A stretch of 64,000 nt of DNA from assembly GCF_018398875.1 (NCBI RefSeq), contig NZ_JAGWDK010000019.1:62001-126000 (forward strand), read 5' to 3'. Position 1 is the first letter of the stretch, and each line of letters opens with the position of its first letter. The position numbers were made by a program, and so were the translations under genes. Source of the DNA: Bradyrhizobium sp. sGM-13. GTDB taxonomy: Bacteria; Pseudomonadota; Alphaproteobacteria; Rhizobiales; Xanthobacteraceae. The notes under the pieces were generated by a model. It saw nothing but the letters and a program-made list of their open reading frames with translations, had not been told where the DNA came from and ran no database searches. Positions 33,663-41,986 of the stretch are shown here, piece by piece.

Positions 33663-34771
33663 CGGCTCGGCAGGTCTCGAATAAATTCCACCAGCGCGGT
33701 GCTGACCTCGTTCGGCCGCTCCTGCTGGGTCCAGTGGCCGCAGCCGGACAGCATCTGAATCTTGCGCAGGCCGGGAACGAAGTTCTTCTGGTTGGCGAGC
33801 AACTGGTCCGTTCCGGGAAACGAGAGCAGGAAGTCATGATCGCCCGCGATATAGAGCGCCGGTACAGACACTTGCATGCCGGCCACAGCACCCGTGATTT
33901 CCCAGTTGCGATCGATGTTGCGGTAATAATTGAGCGCGCCCCGGAAGCCGGTTCGCCTGAACTCCTCGCCATAAAAGTCGATGTCGCTTTCGCTGATCCA
34001 GGATGGCAGGATTTTGGGGGCGCCGGGTCCTTGCAGAAATCCGCCGCCCTTCGGCACCATGCCAAGGTTCGGCGCGGGCCCGCCCGCAGCGACGGCCGCG
34101 CGGGCCGCGGCTACGCCATCGCCGGACGCCCCGAACAGCATGTTGCGAATGGTCGCGCGCGGATCGCGCCCTAATTCCGCCTCGGCCGGTCCGGGCTCCA
34201 TGAAATAGAGCTGGTAGAATTGCGCCGTCTCCGTGCGCGGCATCAGACTGGTCGGCGCCACTTTGCTGCGCGGGCGGAACGGGACGCTGAGGGCTGCGAC
34301 CGCCCGGAAGCGGTCGGGCCGCATGAGAGCTGCCTGCCAGGCAATGCTGGCACCCCAATCATGACCGGCGATGACGGCGGTCGCCGCGCCCAAGGCATCA
34401 AGAATACCCACCACGTCGCCTACGAGATGCAGGATCGTGTATTGATCGATCGCTTGCGGCGCGTCGCTCTTGCCGTAACCACGCAGGTCCGGAGCGACGA
34501 CACGGAAGCCGGCGGCGGCAAGCGCATCGATCTGATGCCGCCAGGAGAACCAGGATTCGGGAAAGCCGTGCACCAGCAGCACCAGCGGTCCCTCGCCCTG
34601 TTCGGCAATATTGATGCGGATACCGTTGCATTCGATGATCCGTTGCGTGGTCTTGCTCATTTTTCCATCCCGCTCCGAAGTTGCTGCTGATGCGTTTGAC
34701 GAGATCGCGCCTGGCGCAACTCGCAATGCGAGCGGTGCCAGTGCCGCCGCTAGTAGCTGACGTCTGTTCAT
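33659..34771 (-). CDS. Exported alpha/beta hydrolase, epoxide-hydrolase type
   Basis: A 370-residue protein. The N-terminus MNRRQLLAAALAPLALRVAPG is a twin-arginine-like signal, with GAGG before the ATG at 34771; an internal ATG at 34660 would give a cytoplasmic form. The hydrolase core has the oxyanion motif HGFPESWFSWRHQ, nucleophile Asp in AGHDWGASIAW, a cap region with Tyr residues, a catalytic acid candidate in AGDHDFL, and His in SGCGHWTQQERP. Asp as nucleophile points to epoxide hydrolase or dehalogenase rather than esterase. It is co-transcribed with the MATE exporter and controlled presumably by the divergent TetR regulator. Confidence 0.9.
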   Translation of the reverse strand: MNRRQLLAAALAPLALRVAPGAISSNASAATSERDGKMSKTTQRIIECNGIRINIAEQGEGPLVLLVHGFPESWFSWRHQIDALAAAGFRVVAPDLRGYGKSDAPQAIDQYTILHLVGDVVGILDALGAATAVIAGHDWGASIAWQAALMRPDRFRAVAALSVPFRPRSKVAPTSLMPRTETAQFYQLYFMEPGPAEAELGRDPRATIRNMLFGASGDGVAAARAAVAAGGPAPNLGMVPKGGGFLQGPGAPKILPSWISESDIDFYGEEFRRTGFRGALNYYRNIDRNWEITGAVAGMQVSVPALYIAGDHDFLLSFPGTDQLLANQKNFVPGLRKIQMLSGCGHWTQQERPNEVSTALVEFIRDLPSR

Positions 34772-34841
34772 GGACTTTCCTCAGGCTAAGCCGGCAGCGA
34801 GTGGGTGAACGCCGCCGATCTTTACCGTCACGACCAGTTTT

Positions 34842-34888
34842 GGTACTGTCTGGTACCCAATGAGCGATGTATGGTACCGCTGGGTACC
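34842..34888. promoter_or_regulatory. Candidate TetR operator: four phased GGTAC half-sites
   Basis: GGTAC occurs at 34842, 34852, 34873 and 34883, that is at steps of 10, 21 and 10 bp. The right-hand pair is GGTACC-N4-GGTACC, a perfect inverted repeat; the left-hand pair is GGTACT-N4-GGTACC. The array lies in the 131-bp region between the TetR gene and the hydrolase/MATE operon and ends 15 bp before the regulator start codon. The helical phasing suggests two repressor dimers bound to the same face of DNA and controlling both directions. Confidence 0.7.
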
Positions 34889-34902
34889 GAGTCAAGAGGG
34901 AA

Positions 34903-35547
34903 ATGACATCGATGAGTCGGAAGATGAAGCCGCGCGAAGAAGAAGCCGATTGCGCCGCAGTCCGGAAGCGGATTCTCGGCGCGGCCCTTTCGGCCTTCAT
35001 GGAGGACGGCTATGCGCAGACCAGCACGCTGGAGATTGCGACGCGCGCACGCGTGTCAAAACGCGAGCTTTATTCGCTGTTCGGCAACAAGGAAGCGATG
35101 CTGGTCGCCTGCATCACCGAGCGCGCCCGGCGGTTGAAAGCGCCGGCCGATCTGCCCGAGTTGCGCGACAGGGAAACCCTGGCCAACGCGCTTACCGCTT
35201 TTGGAACGAGGCTTCTGACGGAAACGACCGATCCGGTCGTCGTTGCTGTGTTCCGGCTGGCGATATCCGAAACAGTGCACGCGCCAAAGGTTGCACAAGC
35301 GCTGGATTCGATCGCTCGCCGGCCTACGCGTGATTCATTGCGAGAGATCATGGCAAACGCCAAGTCAGCCAGTCTTTGCGATGGCGATCCTGCCGCGATG
35401 GCCGAACAATTCTCGGGGCTGCTCTGGGGCGACCTGATGACCGGCCTGCTGCTTCAAGTGGCCGATCGCCCGACTGCCGGCGAGATCGCGCGGCGGGCCC
35501 GTGCGGCAACGACCGGGTTTCTAGACATCTATCCGAAGCCCAGGTGA
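34903..35547 (+). CDS. TetR/AcrR-family transcriptional regulator
   Basis: A 214-residue repressor. The start at 34903 follows AAGAGGG. The N-terminal helix-turn-helix spans about 20-65 (ILGAALSAFMEDGYAQTSTLEIATRARVSKRELYSLFGNKEAML), summarised by TLEIATRARVSKRELY; the C-terminal domain resembles AcrR-type ligand-binding regions (QFSGLLWGDLMTGLLL). It is divergent from the hydrolase/MATE operon and close to the phased GGTAC array. The stop codon lies in the 14-bp palindrome AGGTGAAATCACCT (35542-35555), which may be part of a weak end-of-message hairpin. Confidence 0.92.
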   Translation: MTSMSRKMKPREEEADCAAVRKRILGAALSAFMEDGYAQTSTLEIATRARVSKRELYSLFGNKEAMLVACITERARRLKAPADLPELRDRETLANALTAFGTRLLTETTDPVVVAVFRLAISETVHAPKVAQALDSIARRPTRDSLREIMANAKSASLCDGDPAAMAEQFSGLLWGDLMTGLLLQVADRPTAGEIARRARAATTGFLDIYPKPR

Positions 35548-35676
35548 AATCACCTGTCTCCGCCGGCACCGTCGCCGGTACGCTCGCCATCCCGGATGAT
35601 CTGTCGTTTTGGCTTGACCGCCGTGTGCGATATTTCTACGTCCATCCGACCCACCTGCGCATGGAGAAGGTCCGCC

Positions 35677-36444
35677 GTGGCATTTGAACTGTTCAATCTG
35701 GCCGGCAAACGAGCACTCGTCACAGGATCGTCCCAGGGGATCGGTCTTGCCATCGCGCGAGGGCTCGCCGAGCATGGCGCCTCCGTGGTCCTGAATGGAC
35801 GGGAGCGCAGCAAGCTTGAAGCCGCCGCCGCAAGCTTGACCGCAGCCGGGCACAAGGTTGCGGTCGCCGGTTTCGATGTCACCGTGGCCGACGATGTCCG
35901 CGAAGGAGTTGCGACAATCGAACGGACGGATGGGGCGATCGATATTCTCGTCAACAACGCCGGCATGCAGTTTCGTACGCCGCTTGAGGATTTTCCGGCG
36001 GAGAAATGGGAGCAATTGCTCAGGACCAATGTCTCGAGCGCCTTCTACGTCGGCCAGGCTGTCGCGCGCCACATGATCCCGCGCGCAAAGGGCAAGATCA
36101 TCAACATCGCGTCGGTTCAGAGCGAGTTGGCCCGCCCGGGCATTGCCCCGTACACCGCTACCAAGGGAGCGATCAAGAACCTGACGCGCGGCATGTGCGC
36201 CGATTGGGCCAGGCACGGACTGCAGATCAATGCCATCGCGCCGGGTTACTTCAAGACCCCGCTGAATCAAGCACTGGTCGACGATCCCCAGTTTTCAGCG
36301 TGGCTGGAGAAGCGGACGCCGGCCTCGCGCTGGGGCGACGTGGACGAACTGATCGGCGCCGCCGTCTTTCTGTCGGGAGATGCCTCGTCCTTCGTCAACG
36401 GGCATACGCTCTACGTCGACGGCGGCATCACGACCTGTCTTTAA
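35677..36444 (+). CDS. Short-chain dehydrogenase/reductase (gluconate 5-dehydrogenase-like)
   Basis: A 255-residue classical SDR. The GTG at 35677 is chosen because GGAGAAGG lies 6 nt upstream and the protein then begins FELFNLAGKRALVTG in the family register. It shows the cofactor motif TGSSQGIG, NNAG at about residue 90, catalytic Ser in NIASVQS, and the YTATK active-site pair, ending VNGHTLYVDGGI. The pattern FNLAGKRALVTGSSQGIG is close to gluconate 5-dehydrogenases (IdnO group), which interconvert gluconate and 5-ketogluconate with NADP. Substrate is uncertain. It stands alone downstream of the TetR gene. Confidence 0.9.
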   Translation: MAFELFNLAGKRALVTGSSQGIGLAIARGLAEHGASVVLNGRERSKLEAAAASLTAAGHKVAVAGFDVTVADDVREGVATIERTDGAIDILVNNAGMQFRTPLEDFPAEKWEQLLRTNVSSAFYVGQAVARHMIPRAKGKIINIASVQSELARPGIAPYTATKGAIKNLTRGMCADWARHGLQINAIAPGYFKTPLNQALVDDPQFSAWLEKRTPASRWGDVDELIGAAVFLSGDASSFVNGHTLYVDGGITTCL

Positions 36445-36509
36445 TTGTTGGCGCTTCTTTCACGCCGCCCGGCACAAGTCTTCAAGAAGCGTTTCGCGCC
36501 TGGCTGCGG

Positions 36510-37514
36510 TCAAGCCAGTTTCGTCTCGCCTGATCGCGCACGCAAGGCACTGAACGTATCCACCTTGATTTCGGCGCTTGAGCCATCGGCGAAGGAGAGG
36601 TTTACCGGATGGAAGCCGATATCCAACGTCAACTGGTCCGACCCATCTCCGAAGGACACCGTCGCGACATTTCCTGATATCGTGACGTTCATATTCTCGG
36701 CCGACAAGCCCGCGCCCAGTTTGATGGTAACGTCGCGGTTGGTGAAGACGGTATCCTTGCCGTCGCCGGCATTGAACAGGATTGTGGAGCCCCGGTCAGC
36801 GCGAATTGTATCGTCGCCCGTACCGCCGCTGACGATCGTTCCGTTGTCCGCATCGATGGTGTCGTTGCCCGCACCGCCCTCGACATAACTGCCGACAAGA
36901 GCTGAGATCGAATCGTTGCCGTCACCACCATAGGCGCGGCTGTCGGACCATACCGAGATCGTGTCATTCCCCGCGCCGCCATCGACCAGGCTCTCCGACC
37001 AGGCGCTGATCGTGTCGTTTCCGGCGCCGCCCCTCGTCACGGTACTTGACCAGGCGCGCACCATGTCGTCGCCATCGCCGGCATCCACGGCGCTGTCGGA
37101 CCAGACGTCGATCTGGTCGTTGCCGGCGCCGCCATAGACCGCCGATCCCGACCAGGCACGGAGCGAGTCGTTACCCGCGCCACCATCGACGACGCTATCG
37201 GACCAAGCATCGATCGTATCGTTGCCATCGCCGCCATCGGCGAGAGTCTTGGTCCAACCGGACAGCGCGTCGTCGCCGTCGGTCCCCGGGCGATATGACA
37301 TTCCCAGTTCCTGCAACCGCAGCAAGAACGCCTGTACCACCGGCGATTGGCCGATGCTGCCGGTGGACGGGGTTGAAGGTCCGCTTTGCGATTTCTCGTT
37401 CGATGAAGCCTGATGGTTGGACGCCAGCGTGGCCAAAAGCCTGGGCGGCTCCGGCGGCTGCGGCAACGACCAGGGTCGGAACGATGGGGAAAGAGGATTG
37501 TAGAGCACTCTCAT
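36510..37514 (-). CDS. RTX-like calcium-binding repeat protein with a 17-residue period
   Basis: A 334-residue acidic protein starting at ATG 37514. A proline-rich N-terminal 60 residues and a short helix precede ten tandem 17-residue repeats (about 76-245) with the consensus DGGAGNDTISAWSDSVV: the GGxGxD calcium-binding half is retained, and a Trp-Ser segment forms the other half. The C-terminal 90 residues (TIKLGAGLSAENMNVTISG, GFHPVNLSFADGS) resemble the beta-rich end domain of secreted RTX proteins. No signal peptide is visible, consistent with type I secretion, but no type I exporter is adjacent. Function unknown, perhaps surface or matrix associated. Confidence 0.85.
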   Translation of the reverse strand: MRVLYNPLSPSFRPWSLPQPPEPPRLLATLASNHQASSNEKSQSGPSTPSTGSIGQSPVVQAFLLRLQELGMSYRPGTDGDDALSGWTKTLADGGDGNDTIDAWSDSVVDGGAGNDSLRAWSGSAVYGGAGNDQIDVWSDSAVDAGDGDDMVRAWSSTVTRGGAGNDTISAWSESLVDGGAGNDTISVWSDSRAYGGDGNDSISALVGSYVEGGAGNDTIDADNGTIVSGGTGDDTIRADRGSTILFNAGDGKDTVFTNRDVTIKLGAGLSAENMNVTISGNVATVSFGDGSDQLTLDIGFHPVNLSFADGSSAEIKVDTFSALRARSGETKLA

Positions 37515-37705
37515 GGCGGCATTTCCAAACCCAGTTGCCGCCCTCTGCAAGCGGCGACATGCTGTGAAGATGTCTGAACGGTATCGCGATGCTCCTAAGA
37601 AATAATTACTCGTCTACCTAAGGATGTATCGAAGGATGCTTGTCGGCAGCATTATTATTTCGGGCAGCATTACAATTTCGGACAAGTGAGCATCGTCCGC
37701 GAATG

Positions 37706-37736
37706 GCAGCGTCCGGCAACCAACGCCGGACGCTGC
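37706..37736 (-). terminator. Perfect 12-bp hairpin after the TRAP operon
   Basis: GCAGCGTCCGGC (37706-37717) and GCCGGACGCTGC (37725-37736) form a perfect 12-bp stem with a 7-nt loop. It begins 21 bp beyond the stop of the TRAP binding-protein gene. No T-run follows on the minus strand, so Rho-independent action is uncertain, but the position fits a 3'-end structure of the dctQMP message. Confidence 0.6.
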
Positions 37737-37757
37737 GAGCGCAAGATATTGGTGGCC

Positions 37758-38732
37758 TTACTTCTTATAGGCGGCGATCACGGCTTCACCATCGGCACCC
37801 GCCTTCTTGAGCCAATCGGCCGTCAACTGCTCGCCGATCTTCTCGAGGCCGGACTTCAGCGCCGGAGGTGGCGGCAGCACCTTCATCTTGTTGGCCTGAA
37901 GCTGTTCGAGATACCACTTCGCCTTTTCTTCCGCGAGCTTCCAGCCGCGTTCTTCTGCAACCGCCGCGGCCTTCAGGATCGCGTCCTGCGTCGGCTTGTC
38001 GAGCGCGTCGAACGCCGCCTTGTTCACGAAGGTGACGTTCTTCGGAATCCAGGCTTGCGTATCATAGAAATGCGTCATGGTTTCCCAGGACTTGCTGTCG
38101 TAGCCGGTCGAGCCCGAGGTCATGAACGCGTTCACAACGCCGGTGGCCAGCGCCTGCGGCAGTTCCGCTGCCTGGATGGTGACGGGCTGCGCGCCGACGA
38201 GTTCGGCGATGCGCGAGGTGCCGACGTTATAGGCGCGCCACTTCAAGCCTTTCATATCCTCGACCGTGTTGAGGTCTTTCTTGGCATAAATGCCCTGTGG
38301 ACCCCACGGCACCGCGAACAGAAGCATCAGTCCCTGCGAGGCGAGCTTCTTTTCGATGGCGGGCTTCGAGGCGAGCCACAGCTTCTTGGCTGCCGGATAG
38401 CTCGTCGCCAGGAAGGGGATCACGTCGATGCCGAACATCGGATCTTCGTTCTCATGCAGCGAGATCAGAACCTCGCCGGCCTGCGCCTGGCCGGTTGCGA
38501 CCGCGCGTTTGATTTCCGGCGCCTTGAACAGCGACGCGGCGGGGTGCACGGTGATCTGCAGCTTGTTGCCGGTTGCATCGGCAACGTCCTTGGCGAACGC
38601 GATCAGATTCACCGAATGCGGATTGTCCGCCGGATAGGCCGCCGGAAGATTCCATTTTGTTTGCGCCATTGCGGGGGCGGCAAGCGCCGCGATGCAGGCG
38701 GCCAATGCGCACGTCTTTATAAGTCTGAACAT
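37758..38732 (-). CDS. dctP: TRAP transporter solute-binding protein, DctP family
   Basis: A 324-residue exported protein with a signal peptide (MFRLIKTCALAACIAALAAPAMAQ) and the DctP fold: TKWNLPAAYPADNPHSVNLIAF, the conserved selectivity-helix region WGPQGIYAKKDLNTVEDMKGLKWR, and MTSGSTGYDSKSWE. The Arg in GLKWRAY is the usual carboxylate anchor. It is the last gene of a dctQ-dctM-dctP operon and is followed by a strong hairpin. The ligand is probably a small organic acid. Confidence 0.94.
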   Translation of the reverse strand: MFRLIKTCALAACIAALAAPAMAQTKWNLPAAYPADNPHSVNLIAFAKDVADATGNKLQITVHPAASLFKAPEIKRAVATGQAQAGEVLISLHENEDPMFGIDVIPFLATSYPAAKKLWLASKPAIEKKLASQGLMLLFAVPWGPQGIYAKKDLNTVEDMKGLKWRAYNVGTSRIAELVGAQPVTIQAAELPQALATGVVNAFMTSGSTGYDSKSWETMTHFYDTQAWIPKNVTFVNKAAFDALDKPTQDAILKAAAVAEERGWKLAEEKAKWYLEQLQANKMKVLPPPPALKSGLEKIGEQLTADWLKKAGADGEAVIAAYKK

Positions 38733-38746
38733 GACAATACCTTTCT

Positions 38747-40054
38747 CTAGCCAGGGAACGCGATCCGCGGCAGCAGCATCACGATATCAGGAAAGACCGT
38801 GATGATGGCAACCGCCAGAACGAGCAAGAAGAAGAACGGCAAGGCCGCCTTGGCGACCGTGTTGGAATCCTTGCCGCTCATGGTCTGCAGGACGAACAGG
38901 TTGAAGCCGACGGGCGGAGAGACCTCCGCCATTTCCACCACCAGCACCAGGAAGATTCCGAACCAGACCAGATCGAAGCCGGCCTGCTTCACCATCGGAA
39001 TGACAATGGCGGTCGTCAGCACGATCATGGAGATGCCGTCGAGTGCCGTGCCGAGCACGACGTACATCACGGTCAGCGCCGCAATCAGCGCATAGGGGCT
39101 GAGCTGGAGGCCGTTCACCCAGTTCGCGAGCGCCATCGGGATGCCGGTATAGGCCATCGACGTGCCCATATAGGAGGCGCCCGCCAGGATCAGCAGGATC
39201 ATGCAATTGACCCGTGTTGCGCCCATGACGCTAGCCCAGAACGATTGCCAGGTCAGCGCGCCCTGCCACCAGGCAATCGCGAGCGACCCCAACACGCCCC
39301 AGGCCGCGCATTCCGTCGCGGTCGCCCAGCCCATCAGCAGCGACAGAAAGACGAAAATGATCAGCAGCAGACAAGGAATGAGATTGAGCGACTCGGCAAT
39401 GCGCCTGCGGAGGCTCATGGATGGTTCGGCCGGCGGAGTCCGGTTCGGATTGGCGAGCGACCAGATCGCAATGTAACCGGAATAGAGCGTCATCACCAAC
39501 ACGCCCGGCAGAAACCCGGCGAGAAAAACCTGAATGATGGAGACGTTCGCCTGCACGGCGTAGACCACCATGGTGATCGACGGCGGAATGAGAATGCCGA
39601 GCGTGCCCGCACCGGCCAGCGAGCCGAGGCTCAAGCCTTCGTCGTAGCCGCGCTTCTTCAATTCGGGCAGGGCGATCTTGGCAACGGTGGCGCAGGTCGC
39701 GGCTGATGATCCCGACACCGAACCGAACACGCCGCAGGCGAGCACATTGACGTGCATGAGCCGGCCCGGCAACCAGTTCAGCCACGGCGCAAATCCGCGG
39801 AACATTTCCTCCGACAGGCGCGTCCGGAATAGAATTTCGCCCATCCAGATGAAGAGCGGCAGCGCGGCTAGCGACCAGGATGCGCTGTTGCCCCACACCG
39901 TCGTCGCCAGCACGCTGCCGGCCGGAATGGCGCCGCCGGCGAATTGCATGCCGGCCCATCCCGTCGCCATCAGGGCGACGCCGATCCAGACGCCGGCGCC
40001 GAGCAGCAGCGCCAGGAATCCGAGCAGGATGGCGGCGATGGAAAGCAGCTCCAT
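38747..40054 (-). CDS. dctM: TRAP transporter large permease, DctM family
   Basis: A 435-residue membrane protein with about 12 helices. Family marks are MPLFIWMGEILFRTRLSEEMF-like ALPLFIWMGEILFRT, VFGSVSGSSAATCATVAKIALPEL, GTLGILIPPSITMVVYA and MAEVSPPVGFNLFVLQ. The ATG at 40054 lies one base after the dctQ stop; the longer frame upstream overlaps dctQ and is not used. It is the sodium-coupled transport subunit. Confidence 0.94.
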   Translation of the reverse strand: MELLSIAAILLGFLALLLGAGVWIGVALMATGWAGMQFAGGAIPAGSVLATTVWGNSASWSLAALPLFIWMGEILFRTRLSEEMFRGFAPWLNWLPGRLMHVNVLACGVFGSVSGSSAATCATVAKIALPELKKRGYDEGLSLGSLAGAGTLGILIPPSITMVVYAVQANVSIIQVFLAGFLPGVLVMTLYSGYIAIWSLANPNRTPPAEPSMSLRRRIAESLNLIPCLLLIIFVFLSLLMGWATATECAAWGVLGSLAIAWWQGALTWQSFWASVMGATRVNCMILLILAGASYMGTSMAYTGIPMALANWVNGLQLSPYALIAALTVMYVVLGTALDGISMIVLTTAIVIPMVKQAGFDLVWFGIFLVLVVEMAEVSPPVGFNLFVLQTMSGKDSNTVAKAALPFFFLLVLAVAIITVFPDIVMLLPRIAFPG

Positions 40055-40055
40055 C

Positions 40056-40601
40056 TCAGACCCCGCTCTGCATGGCACGCTCGACGATTTCCTCGGCGCT
40101 CTGCGCCTTCGGCAATTCGTAGCGCGGCGCAAAGCCGCGCAGCACATGGATCAACTCATCCACGAAGGCGATGAAAAGAATCGCGAGGCCGCCGCTGTAG
40201 CCGAGTTGCGGAATCCACAGCGGCACCGCGATGACGCCTTGCGAAATATCGGAAAATTTCCACGACTGCCAGGTCATGATCACGGCATGCCAGGCGAAGA
40301 AGCCGATGAAGCCGACACCGACCAGGAGGGCTGCGATCTCGACATAATGACGCACATTATCGCTGAGGCGGTCGATCAACAGGCCGACACGGATCATCTC
40401 GCCGTGCTTGAATGTATGCGCGAGCCCGAGGAAAGCGGTCGCCGCCATGCACCAGGAGATGAAATCGTCGCCCGCTGGAATATTGATGCCAAACGGCCGG
40501 CCGCCCGACAGCAGCAGCATCAGGACAAAAATCGCAATGAGGAAAAGTCCGGCAAGATAACCGGAGAAAAGGTAGAGCCGATCGAGAAACACGCGGATCA
40601 T
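40056..40601 (-). CDS. dctQ: TRAP transporter small permease, DctQ family
   Basis: A 181-residue four-helix membrane protein (LYLFSGYLAGLFLIAIFVLM, DFISWCMAATAFLGLAHTFKHGEMIRV, then two more helices). The DxxSWC...GLAHTFKHGEMIRV pattern is typical of DctQ. It is the first gene of the operon; the 268 bp between it and the divergent-facing end of cbbR (40602-40869) show no gene. Confidence 0.93.
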   Translation of the reverse strand: MIRVFLDRLYLFSGYLAGLFLIAIFVLMLLLSGGRPFGINIPAGDDFISWCMAATAFLGLAHTFKHGEMIRVGLLIDRLSDNVRHYVEIAALLVGVGFIGFFAWHAVIMTWQSWKFSDISQGVIAVPLWIPQLGYSGGLAILFIAFVDELIHVLRGFAPRYELPKAQSAEEIVERAMQSGV

Positions 40602-40869
40602 AATGAGTCCTTACCCCTCGCACGCATATTGCCGGGAAGCAATAGACGTACCACTTTCGGTCGTTCCTTATGGAAGGGCCTATCGATCCGCGCCCCGCCC
40701 ACGCGACCGAAATCAGCCTTCTAAGGTGATAGGTTTTCGGAGTTGCTCCGGACAGTCAAGGCAGGACGAGGCAAATCCTGCGACTCTTTCGGCGGGATAC
40801 CATTCCGATCGCGACCGGATCTTGGCTCTAGTCCTTTTCTCGTGCAAAGCGAGGTGAAAGCAGAGCGCG

Positions 40870-41841
40870 TCAGCCGCGCCTGGCACCGCCTGACGGCCGG
40901 GTGAGCCGCAACCTGCGATGGGTGCGGGGCAGAAACTGCTTGCCCTTGGCGCTGAGGAAATCGAGCATCGCCTGCGCCGGCGGCAGCAACACCTTGTCCC
41001 TGCGCGCAAGCGCGAACCATTGCCGCACGATCGGCAGGCCATCGACGTCCAGGGTGACCAGGCGCCGTTCGTCGAGCTCGGTCGCGACCGTGTGCGCAGA
41101 GAGGAAGGCGATGCCTAGCCCTGCGATCACTGCCTGCTTGATGGTTTCGTTGCTGCTCATGGCGAGGCCGATCTTGGGCCGGATGCCCGACGTCTCGAAC
41201 AATTGCTCCATCAGCCCGCGCGTTCCGGACCCGGGCTCGCGCGTCAGGAAGGTTTCGCCGGCAAGCTCGCGTAGCGCGATGCGGGATTTTCGTGCCAGCC
41301 GATGCGCAGTCGGCGCGATGATGACGTGGGGATGATCACCGATCAGGTGGACGTTCATGTCAATATCGGCGGGTGGGCGGCCCATGATCGCGAAGTCGAG
41401 ATCGTAGCCGCGCAGCGCCTCGCCGACTTCCTGGCGGTTGCCGATCGAGAGCGTGATTTCGACGTTCGGATAGAGCTTCGAGAAGCCGGAGATCATGAAC
41501 GGCACGAAATATTTCGCCGTCGAGACCGCGCCGATCGAGATGCGGCCCGCGGTCTTTCCCGCCATCATCTCCAACGTAGTCTCGCAGTCGGTGATCGCTG
41601 CCTCGATCCGCTCGGCGAGCGCCAATACCTCGCGCCCGGCATCCGTCAGCAGCATGCCGTCGCCGGTGCGCTGGATCAGCGGCAATCCTGCGACCGCCTG
41701 TAGGTTGCGTAGCTGCAACGTTACCGCGGGCTGTGTCAGGTATAGCTGCTTCGACGCCGCGGTAACCGACCGGTGCTTTTGCACGGCGGCCAGCGCGCGC
41801 AATTGGCGGATGGTCAATTCGCGCAACAACCGGCCGGCCAT
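40870..41841 (-). CDS. cbbR: LysR-type activator of the Calvin-cycle operon, CbbR
   Basis: A 323-residue LysR protein. The DNA-binding domain (about 8-66) is ELTIRQLRALAAVQKHRSVTAASKQL with YLTQPAVTLQLRNLQ; the effector domain follows with ISIGAVSTAKYFVPFMISGF, a pattern characteristic of CbbR. It is divergent from cbbF with 145 bp between them, the classical arrangement in which CbbR senses metabolites such as RuBP, NADPH or ATP and activates the operon. A dyad and direct-repeat candidate site lies just in front of its own start codon. Confidence 0.96.
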   Translation of the reverse strand: MAGRLLRELTIRQLRALAAVQKHRSVTAASKQLYLTQPAVTLQLRNLQAVAGLPLIQRTGDGMLLTDAGREVLALAERIEAAITDCETTLEMMAGKTAGRISIGAVSTAKYFVPFMISGFSKLYPNVEITLSIGNRQEVGEALRGYDLDFAIMGRPPADIDMNVHLIGDHPHVIIAPTAHRLARKSRIALRELAGETFLTREPGSGTRGLMEQLFETSGIRPKIGLAMSSNETIKQAVIAGLGIAFLSAHTVATELDERRLVTLDVDGLPIVRQWFALARRDKVLLPPAQAMLDFLSAKGKQFLPRTHRRLRLTRPSGGARRG

Positions 41842-41855
41842 GGCACGTCTCCATT

Positions 41856-41891
41856 ATAACAAAAACTTTGCTCAGGCCAAAGATAACAAAA
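41856..41891. promoter_or_regulatory. Candidate CbbR binding region
   Basis: CTTTG (41866-41870) and CAAAG (41878-41882) form an inverted repeat with a 7-bp spacer that contains the LysR T-N11-A core (TTGCTCAGGCCAA). It is bracketed by two direct copies of ATAACAAAA at 41856-41864 and 41883-41891, 27 bp apart. The AT-rich block starts 15 bp upstream of the cbbR start codon and about 95 bp upstream of cbbF, fitting simultaneous autoregulation and activation. Confidence 0.65.
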
Positions 41892-41986
41892 TTTCCCTAA
41901 TTCAGCAAACTGCGCTTGCTTAAGAGCGCGGGTCGCCAATCGGCGGACGCTTCGACAGCGCCGAGAGAGCGCACCGGGAGACGGCC

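Noticed and set aside
36780..37289. CRISPR-like periodic DNA (51-bp period)
   Set aside because: The repeats are in frame, encode the RTX-like units, and have no unique spacers between identical repeats.
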